Below, piece by piece: positions 34,753 through 47,579 of a stretch of 64,000 bases of DNA; position 1 is the first letter of the stretch, and the number at the start of each line of letters is the position of its first letter. The DNA is from Fratercula arctica. Lineage: Eukaryota; Chordata; Aves; Charadriiformes; Alcidae. The position numbers and the translations under genes were made by a program. The stretch is taken from positions 78,006,159-78,070,158 of the forward strand of contig CANTUZ010000004.1 in NCBI GenBank assembly GCA_947846985.1. The letters run 5' to 3'. The notes under the pieces were generated by a model. That model saw nothing but the letters and a program-made list of their open reading frames with translations, was not told the DNA's origin and searched no databases.

Positions 34753-37700
34753 ACAAGAACAACAGTTGTGATGTTTCAGGTTTGATAAATTTAAATATCA
34801 TAGGTATGTATATCTATCTAGTCCAGAATTTTAGATTATTTTTTTCCCTTGTGGTCACAACAAACAAGAAAAATTCTGTAGAAATGTGGACCGTTTCGAT
34901 TCATCCAGCTTACACAGCTGATCATATGTGCAGGATCCCCTGTAAGCAATTTTTAGATAGATTTGAAGAATGTGTTCGAAAAGCAAAATAAATCTCTTGC
35001 TAAGGTATGAAATGTATCATGGGAAGTTTTCACTGCTCTGAGCCATAAACTCAGGATGCTGATTTATTTTAAGTGAAGCCTTGAGTTCTTCCGCTACCTC
35101 TTAAACTGCAATTTTTCCCAGAGCAAAAGTCATTTCTCACCCCTATCTTCATGAATTCATGTTGCTTTTTATGAGAGAAGAAAATCTGTGAGTAATATCA
35201 GCTAATTTTTAGAGCTGGAGAATGCCATTTTTATGGTAACTCTAGCAGAGGCTGCTAAGAGTGTAGGAATTCCAAACAACTACAAAGTCTCAATCTCATA
35301 TAACAAGGCAAGACAGTAGCCATCAAGTTTGCTCAATACTCTAATTCTGTCTTCAAGGTCAAATATTCATTATTTCTGTCAAGTGCTTATTTTGAAAGAC
35401 ACCTTTTCCCCTCTTTGATCTACAGTGCTTGTATTCTGTGCTGTATTGCTTTGATGTTTGGTGAAGAATGATAATTGTTATTGCAGGACAGATGATGGCC
35501 ATTTGAAAGAAATACATTTTGATGAATAACCTCTTAAATTAGCTCTATATAGTAATACCTATAGATTTATACTACGTATTTGCATTTCTTCTTAAAAAAG
35601 GTTTCAGCTTTAAAAAAGGTTGTTATAGGTTAATAAAACAACTCAGCAGCTGGTCTGTAATATTTTACATTTAAATCTGGCAATCTGGCTGTTTTTGAGC
35701 TTTGTTTGGAGTTATTTTGGGAACAAGCCAAAATATATGTTTGTTTAGTGTCAGGCCAAGGTGATCGTTTTGTCACCATGGCAGTGTGTTGTACACCTAT
35801 ATCAGTTACAAATGCCATTTAAATACAATACTTTTTCTGCTGCAAGTTGAATAATTACACTGATAACCAATTATCGCCTTTACCATTACTCTTGACATGT
35901 GTCAGCTGTGTGATGTGACAATTGCTTGACGACTCCTTGAGAGTGAGATTACAGAACAGAAATCAACATTTTCCATTAAATCAAAAAGGGATGCCCAAGT
36001 TTTGAAAAGGGATGTCAAAATTTTACACATATCAGGTGTTTTAAATAACAAAAAAATGTTGGCGGCAGAAGTCCCTAGGAGGCACCAGAAGCAACCAAAG
36101 GCAGAGATTTAGATCAATGTAAAAAAAATTACATCAGAACAAATACAAAAGCAGAACAAGAACAACAGCCCCACAGAGAACTACTAAAAAACCCACAGAA
36201 AAATTCCTAAATAAACAAAAAAAAAAAAAAATCCCAAACAACTGAAGAACAGAGGAAATAAAGGGAAAATTAAAAAAAAAAAAAAAATCTAACCAAACAC
36301 CTTTAAAATGGAAAGGAAAAAGCTCCATCAAAAGGCAGAAAATGTGAAAAGTCCGCACTGCTGCCAATCTCCACTATCACAAAAAAAAAAAAAAAAAAGA
36401 AAAAGGTCTATTCTGCCAAAACATGCAAACCCATGTTATTTTGCATGCTTTTCAACACACATAACGGGAAAGCAATCACCCCTCTAACAGCTGAAGCTTC
36501 TCCTTGCTGGGCTCTTGGAGTGTATTCCTGCTTGCCAACCAAATAGACGATCTCCTCTTCCATTAATTTTGGCATTTAAAGTCATACATGATAAGTAAAA
36601 TGCCAATTTGAGCTGCGTGTGCTTTGGCACTGCATGTTGCATGTTTCTGCAAATACCTTCAAGGACTGCGTCTCCTTTAATTTCCAGAAAGAGCCTGTGT
36701 TGCACAAAGCGGAGTAACACGCATTTTCTACTGCTAAGTCATTATTTGCCACTGATGACTTCTTCTATTTGATTATTCAATTAAATTATCTTGTTTGTGA
36801 CAACAACAAAGTACATTTGATTAGTATATATTAGGGATGAATGATTTACAAGTTAGATAAAAGTTGCCTTCGTGCCAATCATCATTTTGAAGACATGATC
36901 ATTTATGGAGATAAGGAAAACAAGATTTGCAAGGACAGGCAGTATTCTTATTCAGCGTAGTGGGACTATTGCTCCAAAAAAGCCACTGAACCAACTCAAC
37001 GACTCACAGTCATTAAAAATGGGAGTTCTTGTTCCTTTATTCCACTCTCTGCATTTCCCTGTTAGCACTGCACCCCTCCGAAGGCAAATGGAACTCACTA
37101 AAACGGCAGTAAAACTCAACCTGGATAATTTTCTGCCTTTTTGCAGTGTTCAGTGGCTCAGAGAAGGATTATAGAAATACCACAGTTAATGAAAGGGCAC
37201 AGAATTGCAGTCTGGAAGCTGGAAAAGAAGAAAATAAGTGAGGGAGAGTGGGAAGAAATAAGGAGAATGATCCCTCCTCTCTTTGGTGAGAGAGAGAACC
37301 TGTAGCTGCCAAAAAACGACAGGCACCTGCATCACATTCACCCTTAAGTTCTGGCAAGCACTGATTTATGTAACTTCTGTAAAGAAGACTTAATTATATT
37401 TAAACAATATCAGGTTGTCCTATAATCCACTATTGAAATAACCACATTTTTACTAGTTGCAGGCTACTGAGCAAGTCTCCAGGGAAAAATCTGTTGAATT
37501 TGAGGAGATACATGCAAGGTGCCTCCCCAGAATGTCATGTTCTACATCTGGAACCTCATGTTGATAGGGCCAAAGTAAGGGGTTCAAAATCAGTCACACC
37601 TCAGTAAGGCTGAATACAGCCTGAAGAACGTCACCAGTTGTTCATAGGAACTTAAGCCCCCTCGTGTATTTTTCTAAAAATAACTTCATTTTTGTTGCCT

Positions 37701-38789
37701 CATTAGTTTATGCCAGCCTGGAAGAGCTTGCATTTGGGAAAAGCAAGGAATTATTTTAAATTGAAAACAGATCACGGCCAAGAAGGTAACAACTTGTCTT
37801 GAACTACAACTTACTTTAGGTCCTCCAAAGCAAACACGTGACACCATTATTTAAAAGGTCAAATTATACTAAAATACAATGTTATACCCTTAAAGCATCC
37901 AAGACGTGTCATTCTTTCTCTTTCCTGATGAAAATGAAAAAACCTCTAATTGAGATCTTTGTAAGGAAATGAAATTTCTGATGAGAGGGAAGGTGAAGGA
38001 GTACCTTATATCTATTCATTCACCTCCCCAGCATATGACAGCTCTTAAAAGATACTTTGATCAAAAGAAAATATAACTGCGCCATTGAAAAGGCACATTT
38101 CTCTGTTCCTGTGATTACCTTTTCTACATAATCATATAGATCTGGGTTTTTTTGGTCCTTGCATATTACATGTCTAATTCCTCTTGTAATTATTTTGTAG
38201 CAATACATTGAAGTACCACGTTTTTATGAAATGTACAAAGGCTACTAGCTGCATTTCAAAAAGTAAATTAGCAAACCTTCAAAGAAACAAGTGGAGCTCT
38301 AATGAAAAGAAAAAGCATTAAGTTGATGCTTGATATTCAGAGTCCTTTAAGACATCTGACAACATGGCGATACTATCATTTTGTCTGTCTCTCTTTAAAG
38401 TCACTTCTGTAGGATAGGAATCTTAAAAACAGTACTAGTGTTCATATATATAAGGATATACACATCTATACATGACTGTGAATGAAACCTTGAATCTCTG
38501 AAAACCAACAGAAATTATTTGCGAGCGTTACAGAAGACACAGTTTCCAAAACAATCTGTTAAATTACAAAACCTGCAGTGGCTGGTAATACGATATGTTT
38601 ATACTTTTGCAGAAGTTCTAAGATGAAAGATTAAGCTCAGCGTGTGTCCTTTCATGATTAAAGTTATTTCTGTGTCTCAGAGCAGAGGGGATGAGATCAA
38701 GAAGTTGATCAAATCCTTTGATTGATGATATGGCATTTAGGCAAGAATGACCAACTGCGGGGCAGGGATTATTTTGCTGATAATTCTGT
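34753..38789. other. Unique AT-rich DNA, no gene recognised
   Basis: About 4 kb with several A runs (36217, 36273, 36380 regions). These create K- or F-rich open frames of no meaning. The stretch 36730-36910 is AT-rich with TAAT and ACAAAG motifs but has no verifiable regulatory identity. Confidence 0.55.
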
Positions 38790-39352
38790 AGAAGGGAATC
38801 TGGGGTCACACCAGATCACACACTCAACAAGAGTCAACAAACATCTTGCTGCTATGGGAAAGGCAATCAGATTGGGAACAACAACAGAAAGGTTGCTTGC
38901 AAGACACGTGAAATCAATCTTCCATTCTGTCTGGCACTGGTAACCCACCAGGTGCTTACTGGGTCCAATTTTAGGAACCCAGCTTTGAGAAAGATACAAC
39001 TCAGAGTTCTAGAGAGAATGGATTTAGAAAAAACAAAAAGACTGAGGGAGAATACATGAACAAAGGGAAAGCAAATCTACTTCGTGTTCCCGTTGGACAG
39101 GGTAAGCTTTGTTGAATTTCAACTGTAACAAGAAAGACTCAAGTTAGACATTAAGAAAAATCTTTCAAGCTATAATTGTAGAAAGGCATCATAATAATTT
39201 ACCTGAAGAGGTTAGAGGTTAAAGACCTCTAAAGACCTGGTTAAAGACCAGGTTAGAAAAATATTTGACAGGAATAACATAAGCACAGCAGATTCTGCCT
39301 TTGGCAGAAGATTAAACGACCCCTTGAGATACCCTCAAGCCCTATCATTCGA
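38790..39352 (+). mobile_element. Ancient CR1-type LINE relic (plus strand)
   Basis: The order of faint but recognisable CR1 landmarks is: AATCTGGGGTCAC-CCAGATCACA, GAGTCAACAA, TGCAAGACACGTGAAATCAA, GGCACTGGTAACCCACCAGG, TCCAATTTTAGGAACCCAGC, AAGTTAGACATTAAGAAAAA, GACCAGGTTAGAAAAATATT, TGACAGGAATAACATAAGCA, GCAGATTCTGCCTTTGGCAG, CCCCTTGAGATACCCTCAAG, CCCTA and a decayed tail. This corresponds to the end of ORF2 and the 3' UTR. The 3' block resembles CR1 subfamilies typical of turtles and crocodilians more than the young avian type. Divergence is high, consistent with an old insertion. Family assignment is from memory of consensus phrases. Confidence 0.75.
39214..39252 (+). repeat. Two adjacent hairpins sharing the loop TAAAG
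   Basis: AGAGGT-TAAAG-ACCTCT (39214-39230) is followed after 5 bp by CCTGGT-TAAAG-ACCAGG (39236-39252). Each stem is 6 bp and perfect. They lie inside the ancient CR1, where related copies have only one GGTTTTTAAGACCAGG-like segment. Confidence 0.85.
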
Positions 39353-42300
39353 AGATTTATATGGGACCTAGAAAGCGAATAGAAAGTTTTCAAGATCACC
39401 TTAGACAAAGTAATTCGTAAGAAACTGTGGACACAGAATCTTTGATAATAAGTAAAAAAAAAAAAAAGGCGGAAAATCTAATAGAAATATAAAGGGTACA
39501 TCAACAATTGTATGATAATGCTTTCTGTGATGATACCATGAGTGACACTGTATTAATATAACAGACTTTGTGCAGGAGAAATACTAGATTAACATGTGGA
39601 ATGCAAAATTAGTTAAAGTCACAAAAAGTGAGGTACCTTGGAAGCAACGCTTAACTAAATTGCTACCCCCAACTACAGCTCTTACACCACATGGATGTTA
39701 GACGTTTTTGGTAAATCATACTTTGTTGAAACTTCAAAAATAAAGTGACAAGGCTGAAGCAGACTTTGAACTCTGTCTTGTAGAGAAGGAGAGAGAGAAA
39801 GGAAGTGAAAGGCAGTTAAACTAATCTGGTTTAAGGGAAGACAGACCAAAGAGAAGGGAAAAAAGAAATGCCCATACTTGGGCACAGCCGCTGTATAGAA
39901 AAACACGGTTTTCTGTTTTGCATTGCAAGAGTGAATTGCTTTACAATTCTCTCTCGAGATAAAAGTTCCATGGGGAGTTGTGGAGAATGTAGTCTAATTT
40001 ATTTTAATGATCAGAGCAGTCAATTAAGTGCCTACACTTACAAGAGAAGGACTTTTTATGTCTGGTCATTTTCTTAATACAGATTTCTCTGAACATTGGA
40101 CGACTGCATTTGGGAAATGTGAGTAGCCATTATTCTCTTAATGACTAGGAAATTCAATACAGGTATTTTTATCATATGTCTTTCAAAATGAGACTCTTTC
40201 TTTTAGGTTCGTATTATTTTTACAAAATCCCGGTCTTTTGTCCCACATTTTGTAAACCAGATCGTCTAAGTGTGTTCTTCTTAAGTAACTGCTAGCTATA
40301 GACTGTTGAAACAGGAAAACCTCTTTCCGAAGACAAAACAAAAGGTAAATGTTAGTTATCATTCAAAATGCCTGGAATCATCCCTTTTGAAAGATTTGTT
40401 CATGTTTTTTCTCCAAGTTTTAATTGAAAGAGATCTTTGAGAATGGCAATGTCTTTTAAATGGTGTTCAATACAACATTGAAGAAAATACAAAAAGTATA
40501 GCATCTTTGGAGAAAATAATGAAAAACGGCACTGTGGAGGATTTGATATTGGATTTGTAAAACTGAGAAAGAGCTACATGTGTATGTTGCACTTTAAGGA
40601 ACAGATACTTAAAGATTAATTTCATATAAATAAGATGCTGCCACCGATACTGGCAGGCAGTTGACCTATCGCCTACCATGGCAACTGAGCAGGTTCACCC
40701 AAATAAAACTAAAGACTCCTTACAGGATATCTCTTGCAGGCACAGGAGCTGCAGGATTTAAAGCAGGCGATCAAAAACCCCTGCGAGCCCTCAACAGCAA
40801 CAGACTACAGCAGCATTAAACAACTAAGAGCAGCTTTCAGCTGGCAGAAATTATATCGAGTCAAAGCTATTTTTAGAAATTCTAAATATTACTGATTGAG
40901 AGTTTAGAATTTACAGACTCTCTTTTGGGCATTTTCAAGACTACCCAGTTGCTTTCCTGAACACTTTTTCCGTTAGCTCCTGAATCTTGTTACTCCGCTG
41001 CTGAAGGAGGAACTTGTGCTTTAGTAGAGTAGAGCAGATCCTTCTGCCCCATCAGTCTCAGAGAAGAGACGCTGACAGGTAGGGAATACGGAGGTGTTAC
41101 CGAGCCGTCTTCCCCTCATCCTCCTTCCCGTGCCACTTACGCTCCCACGTTTTTTGGTGATGCCTTGTCATATCATGTCATATTCTTCTTCCCCCCGTAG
41201 CTCTCAACATAAGGTGGGCATCTGGCTTTGGTGTTCCCCCTGCTCTTTTTTTTTTCTCTTGTTCCTATTAACGTACCCCACTATTCGTATCGATTTCATC
41301 TGGATCTTCACAGTGTGAATAAAATTAGTAGATGGATACATAAGTAAATATGCTAGTGAAAAATGGGCTAGAATTAGCAGTTTCAGCCCTCTTATTACCT
41401 GCTTTTGTGTTTCTTCATAAAACTACCCTGCTTTTGTCTTTCCATATACTAAGTATTGTCCAATCCCTTAGTGTGTTACGGTGCCAGTATAAACAATATG
41501 TTACATCAGAAAAATAGAAACCAAATGCAACATCTAACTGGGATTAACACATTAGTGCCAAAGCACTCACAACTGCAAACGTCAAAAATTAAGACTAACC
41601 TATAAATACTTATTCATGCATTTAAACTAATGATAAAATCAAATACCTTTTAAATTATATGATCATTTGCAATTTGGATATCTACCTCATTCAGAGAATA
41701 GACCATTTTATCTTTCCCAAGCATTTATTATCTTTCCCCTCATTCAAACTAGTTGGAATAGAGAACCTGTGCCTGAACAATTAACAATTGTTGTAAGTTA
41801 CAAGGAAATGAAACCGAAGCAATTGGAGGCAATTAACTGTAATGCTAGGTGGTCTACCTATAATTAAAAACTTGTCTTAACAGTAACACAGATGTGAATC
41901 TGTACAACAGATTCTCACCATGTTTCTCTTCTGTATGAGCCTCAAAAACAGTCCCCCTTACAATGAAAACAGAAACACGCGGAAAATTAACTGACTTAGG
42001 CTGCAGAACTGAATATTCCTCTTTCCTACACGTTGAACGAAACTCCGCTTTGCACACCTTGGTCTCTATTGCGGAATACAGTTCCGTCAAATTAAAGAGA
42101 TGTATCTATTTGTGCAAAAATATGTTAAGACTAGATCTCAGACTATGTATCCAAATGCCTTGGGTCACTGTGGAAAAGGCTGTGAGGTCTACATTTTTTT
42201 AGTGTTGTGTCAAGTCCAAATAACTTGTTCATTTTCAGTTGAGATAAATATATAAATATGGATTATTTCATTAAAACATACAATATGGAAAAGATACTTA

Positions 42301-45300
42301 CTTCTGGAAGGCAGCAGTCCAACAGTTTTAAAAAGACTTCAAATAATTAAGATATTTAAAATAAAGACTAATTCTTTTAAATTTCATTAAAATATTCCTC
42401 TTATATACACTAAACAGTAACCAATGTAGGAGCAATAATAATTTTAAACCTAAACATGCCTATTACAAATGCACTCAGCCTCCATAAAAGAAAAATTATT
42501 CTCTGGAAAATGGATTTTACTCATTAGTGAAATTTCACTCATTAAAATTTACTCTGCGAAGGAATGATAAATCAGCAAGTTGATTTTTCTTAATGAGACA
42601 TTTCACTGAACTAAAATATTGCAGAGCAACACCATTACATACTGCACCATCGAAGTAGGAAGGAATTTAATTTTTTTAAACATAATACAATGATTTAAAT
42701 CAATTTTTTATTTCAGCATTCCTTCTATGCAACATTATTCAACTATATTAACAGTAATCTAATTCATTTTTAATTGATCCGATTCAGAGTTGTCATACAA
42801 TTTTAACTCCCTGAAGTCAATGGGATGCTCAGGGTATTACTATACAGAAACTAATTTGTTGCATATTTGGTCCTAATTATTACAGTTGTTCACATGCAAC
42901 TGTACTACTAATAAATGAAAATACAGAAAGATGACTGCTTTCATTGCCATTTAAATATTTTCATGCAAAATTTAATTTTTTTAATGAAAAAGTTAACAAA
43001 ACAGAAATTCACGGTGGCAATTTTGTCAGGTATCTTGGACGTTGCTGAAAAATCTATTTTATTCCATTTTACTTGTGCACTTTATACGCACAAAGGAAAC
43101 AAGAACAGCAACTACTTCTCGTAGCACCGATGATGTACTTCCTAGTCATAAATCAGGCAAAACCTCGCCTTAAGGACATTATTCTGTGGTCTTACTTCTG
43201 TAGCTTACTCTGTGCTGGCAGACCAACTTGAAATGTCAAAGAAATTAAAGTTAGAAAAGAAACACAGATAACCAAAGAGTATTTAGATAAGACCACATTC
43301 TTTCCCAAAAGCCAACTATTGTATCAAATAAGGTACAAAAGGGTGTATTCCAAAAGAGACGAAAGGGGGCCGGGTGTCATTCAGGCACACAAAGAGGCAG
43401 GGGAGAAAAAGTGAAAGTGAAAGTTGAGAAGAAATAGGGAAAGTAACTCACTAAATGGAAGAAAGATTTGCAAAAGAGAGCTTTTGTTTCAGTCTGGACT
43501 GAAAATCATAAAGGAAAAGAGATTCTAATAGTGGCAGCAATGAGGAAAGGAGTAATGAGCAAGCTGTGGGAAGGACAGTATCTTGAAGACTATTTCGACA
43601 ACTTCAATATATTACAAATAGCAGACTCAATAAATTCAGCCTATTGTGCAAAAAAAGTATCCGCATCAGCAGTATCCAAATGTTTAGCAGTTACATGAAG
43701 TATCAGAAGAGTAAATGGTAAATGAGGGTACGTACTGCGGGGAAATAAAAAGCAAAACCAACTTAGGAATAGTGGATTTGCTTCCAATACCTTGGAAAAT
43801 GCTGAAATAATTAAACCTTTTTAAGATTAACCTAAATGAAAGTGAAAATATTAAGTGATACTGGTTTATATAACACAGGTTATGCAAAACTAACTCAATT
43901 TCTTTCTCAAGAGAATTTTTCTAGAAACATAAACTTAGAAAAGCTTAGAGTTCGACTTCGGTGACGCACATAAGACAATCTTCCCCATGGAATTGCATAG
44001 GATCAAAATCAGAATCACCTGGCCTACTGATGTCATGTCATACCTCTGCTACAGAAACATGCACGTAAAAATGGATGATCTGAACGCACAGGAGGCTAAA
44101 ATACACACAGATTAGTGATTAAACGTTTGGTTTCTAGCTAAAAAATCAGAAGTTCATGAAGGTCCTTTTGCACAGGTCTGTGCCCACTAACAGCAATTAC
44201 TCTTTGCTAGCAGACTGTTGGGCTCTTTCCAAGCAAAAGGTATGCACACTACACTGGCTAAATTCCTGTAGGATTCCAAAGCTTCTTAGAAGAACATAAA
44301 GACCAATGCTGAGGAAAAGGTTGGAAAGAAACAAAGAGACTTCTAGAAGTAAGCATACTCCCGTTACAATCAGAATTGACAGATAAATGGGTCATTTAAC
44401 TTGGACATTTTCTATCACTAACACATATCCAAAAGAATTTGAGTCAAAATGCTAGTTGGATCCCACTACCAACTTACACCAGATCTGACTGTCTATTTTG
44501 ATGAAATGTACAGGATAGCTGTTATTTTTTTATAACATAAAACACTCCTGAGCATTTTTTTTTTTAAATCTCTGCAATGACAATAAATTAAGCTTGGGCA
44601 AAGCAAAGAAGCTTAGGTACCTCAAGTGGGATGAGGGTCGAAATTTCTGCATTTTAGGACAAAACAAGACTAGATAAAATGTCTTCAGAGATACCGTGCA
44701 CAAAAGTGCCCTAATTCTATTCAAATCTCTAGTGTGCGTTTATTTATAAACACCTAAAACAGACTCTCTCTTGAAGACCTCAGTACTCAATTTGTGACCT
44801 ATCCCGACTGATTCCAGGATTTAGGTCATTCTTTTAAAGATTTGAAACCAGTGGACTGGTCACAACAGAGAATATGAAAAACATCTGACGGTCACTTTTA
44901 AGGTGTGACACAAAGGGGACAAACAGTGCTTCCACCTGTCCATCCCCACACTCTTTCCTCACATCATCTACAGACGGCCTAGTGTGCTCATCAAGATGTG
45001 ATAATCCTGACGTTTAATTTAGACCCTAAAAGTTCAACCTCAAATTCTGCTTTTCCCTCGCCTGGCCCCTGCCATCAAAGCTGTCTACGGGTCGGGGAGG
45101 GGAATGATGGATGGGGCCAGAAAGCGAAGACAGGCACAGGAGGAAACGTGATGCTGTAGGTCAGGAGTTAGCGTTGACTTCTGCAGAAGGGAGGAAGGAG
45201 AACCCAAAATTCAGGCTCTGCACTGTAGGTTCCTAAGCCCTTGGTTGTATCTAGTACCTTTCATTGTGTCGCTGAGTCCAGTTAATGATAAACAGATATT

Positions 45301-46131
45301 AAATATACCGCATCCATCGGTAAGAAACTGTTGCGTGTTTTTGATTGACTAGCAGCATCAGGTAACAATGTAAGTTATTTTTACTTATTTCTTTCAACTT
45401 TCACCATCTTGATTTTGACAGAGCCATGTCCACGTTCCACATCTAAATCACAAGAGTTCGATTATAATCAAAAGATAGGCCATGGAAAGTCAGGATGTGG
45501 ACTGAGCCGTACTCAGCACAGGGGCAAGTCTGTACTACAAAGCAAGAAACATTGCATTTTGGAATGATATATATATTTAGAAGTTACATGCTTTTGCTCA
45601 TACTTCTACACACACAGCTATTTTTGTGTTTTTGCAATGGAAATGTTTTGATGCTTATTATATATAAACAATTAATTCCAGGTACATCTAAATATACTGG
45701 GAAATGAAAATAGGAGGTACAGAGATGTGGGAAGGAATTAAGATTGCATTTGTGTACAGGAAAGCTCAAACGGTTGAGTGAAAGCTAGTGAAGTTCATTT
45801 TACATCACCACGTTTTATAGATTTTTCCTATTTTGTTAGTCTCCAGTTGTGGCAATGCAGAGCATAACAGACACCTCCAGCTGTTTCTTTTGTAGCGAAT
45901 TATAATTTGAAATGAGTGTGGAGCATCCCTCCATACTAATTAACGCAACACAGAAACACTTGAGAAGCTTTCGTTTCCCTTCTGAGGCTGTTCTTGGTCT
46001 TTCTCCGCACTTCCCAGCATATAAACTCTCATCTTGCAGGTGAAATATAGCCCTGGAGCGAGTGTCCTTCTTCACCCCTCTCCTCAGCCCCTTCCTTCTT
46101 CCAAGGACTTTTGTACAGTTACCTCATAATG
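39353..46131. other. Unique AT-rich DNA, no gene recognised
   Basis: About 6.8 kb without a recognised repeat except A/T runs. The part 42480-42830 is AT-rich with many TAAT and ATTAAA motifs. The part 45050-45250 is locally richer in C+G. Open frames are short and lack domains. Confidence 0.55.
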
Positions 46132-46177
46132 TGTCCCTTCCAACCCGAACCATTCTATGATTCTACGATTCTATGAA
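46132..46177 (+). mobile_element. CR1 LINE 3' tail fragment (plus strand)
   Basis: Only about 46 bp: GTCCCTTCCAACCCGAACCA followed by TTCTATGATTCTACGATTCT and ATGA. It is a minimal, extremely 5'-truncated CR1 end with little divergence. Confidence 0.9.
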
Positions 46178-46765
46178 TTCATGCTCAACCCCTTGTTCAG
46201 TCAGTTTCAGTGACAAAAAATAGCACCAACCACTGCAAGGTTTGTTTTTACTTTTGGAAAATGTAAATGTGATCATTAGCTTAGTACATAAAATAAACCG
46301 GGGGAGACAGGGGAAGGGGGAAACATCACTGTCCTGCTGTTTGCCAGAGTGCGTAATAAATGCTACGATGCCTTTTCTTATGCTTCCATGTAATGAGAAA
46401 AGATGAAAGATCAGAATCCACAGAGAAGTGTTTGTTGGTTTTTTTCTCTCTTACCTGGCAAAAGAAATTGCCTGTTTACAAAGCCCAAACAGCGGACCTT
46501 ACAAAACGACCAATGTAAAGCCTAAATGGAGGCCACACGGCCACCTTGCGATTGATCTTGATTGTGCTGGGAGACAGGTCCCTTGTTGCTTTCAGCTTAT
46601 TGCTGAAACAATATAAACAAAACTTCCCATGTTACTACTCCTTCCATCACTGAACAGTCATGAATAGATGTTTCCTGCTTTATTTCAGGCTGGGGTCGGA
46701 ATGAAATTGGTACAAATCAAATGGCAAGAGTTTTCTTATAATGTTCTCTTGCAAAGAGAAGTATA
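46178..46765. other. Unique DNA between two CR1 copies
   Basis: AT-rich sequence with no recognised feature. It separates a CR1 tail from a longer CR1 in the same orientation. Confidence 0.5.
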
Positions 46766-47579
46766 CCTAGATAGGTTGGAAGAAAGGGCTAACAAGAACC
46801 TCATGAAGTTCAACAAGGACAAGTATAAAGTCTTACACCTGGGATAATACAATCCAGGTGTACAGCACGGGCTGGGACCTACATGGCTTAGGAGCAGCTC
46901 TGTGGAAAGGGACCTGGGGGTCCTGGTGGACAACAAGCTCGATACGAGTGAACAGTGGGCTGCTGCGGCAAAGAAAGCCAACAGGATGCTGGGTTGCATC
47001 GACAAGGGCTTCACCAGCAGAGACAAAGAAGTCATTATCCCACTCTAACTCAGCGCTGGTCAGGCCACACCTGGAACACTGTGTTCAGTTTTGGTCCTTG
47101 CTATACAAGAAGATGTGGAGAGGCTGGAGAGGGTCCAGGGAAGCGCCACCAAGATGATCAAAGGGCTGGGCAGCCTATTGTGTGAGGAAAGGCTGAGAGA
47201 ATGGAGTTTGTTCAGCCGTGAGAAAAGAAGGCTCAGGGGAGACCTTATCACCATGTTCCAGTGTTTCAAGGGTGGCTACAAAGTAGATGGAGACTCCCTT
47301 TTTACAAGGAGTCCCATGGAAAAGATGAGGGGTGATGGGTACAAGTTACTCCTGGAGAGATTCCAACTGGACACAAGAGGACAATTTTTCTGAATGAGAA
47401 CAATCAGCCATTGGAATAATCTCCCCAGGGAAGTGGTGGATTCCCAAACACTGGGCATTTTTAAGACTAAGCTGGACAGGGTGCTGGGCCATCTTGTCTA
47501 GATTGTGCTTTTGACAAGAAAGATTGGACCAGATGATCCTTGAGCTTCCTTCAAACCTGGGATTCTAGGATTCTATGAT
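46766..47579 (+). pseudogene. CR1 LINE, end of ORF2 plus 3' UTR (broken)
   Basis: About 814 bp, the longest near-continuous CR1 here. Conserved ORF2 C-terminal phrases occur in order but in changing frames: a LMKFNKDKYKVLHLG-like stretch (about 46800-46842), DLGVLVDNKL (about 46912-46941), AAKKANRMLGCIDKGF (about 46963-47012), a RPHLEHCVQFWS phrase, VERLERVQGSATKMIKGLG (about 47112-47170), then [20 protein letters not shown] to a stop near 47393. The 3' UTR follows with GGAATAATCTCCCCAGGGAA, AAGCTGGACAGGGTGCTGGG, GGACCAGATGATCCTTGAG and a GATTCTAGGATTCTATGATA tail. Frame changes and an in-frame stop make it non-coding. It is 5'-truncated. Divergence is intermediate. Confidence 0.93.

Noticed and set aside
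46858..47393. Chain of plus-strand open frames around 100 codons
   Set aside because: These are CR1 ORF2 pieces in different frames, with an in-frame stop near 47047.
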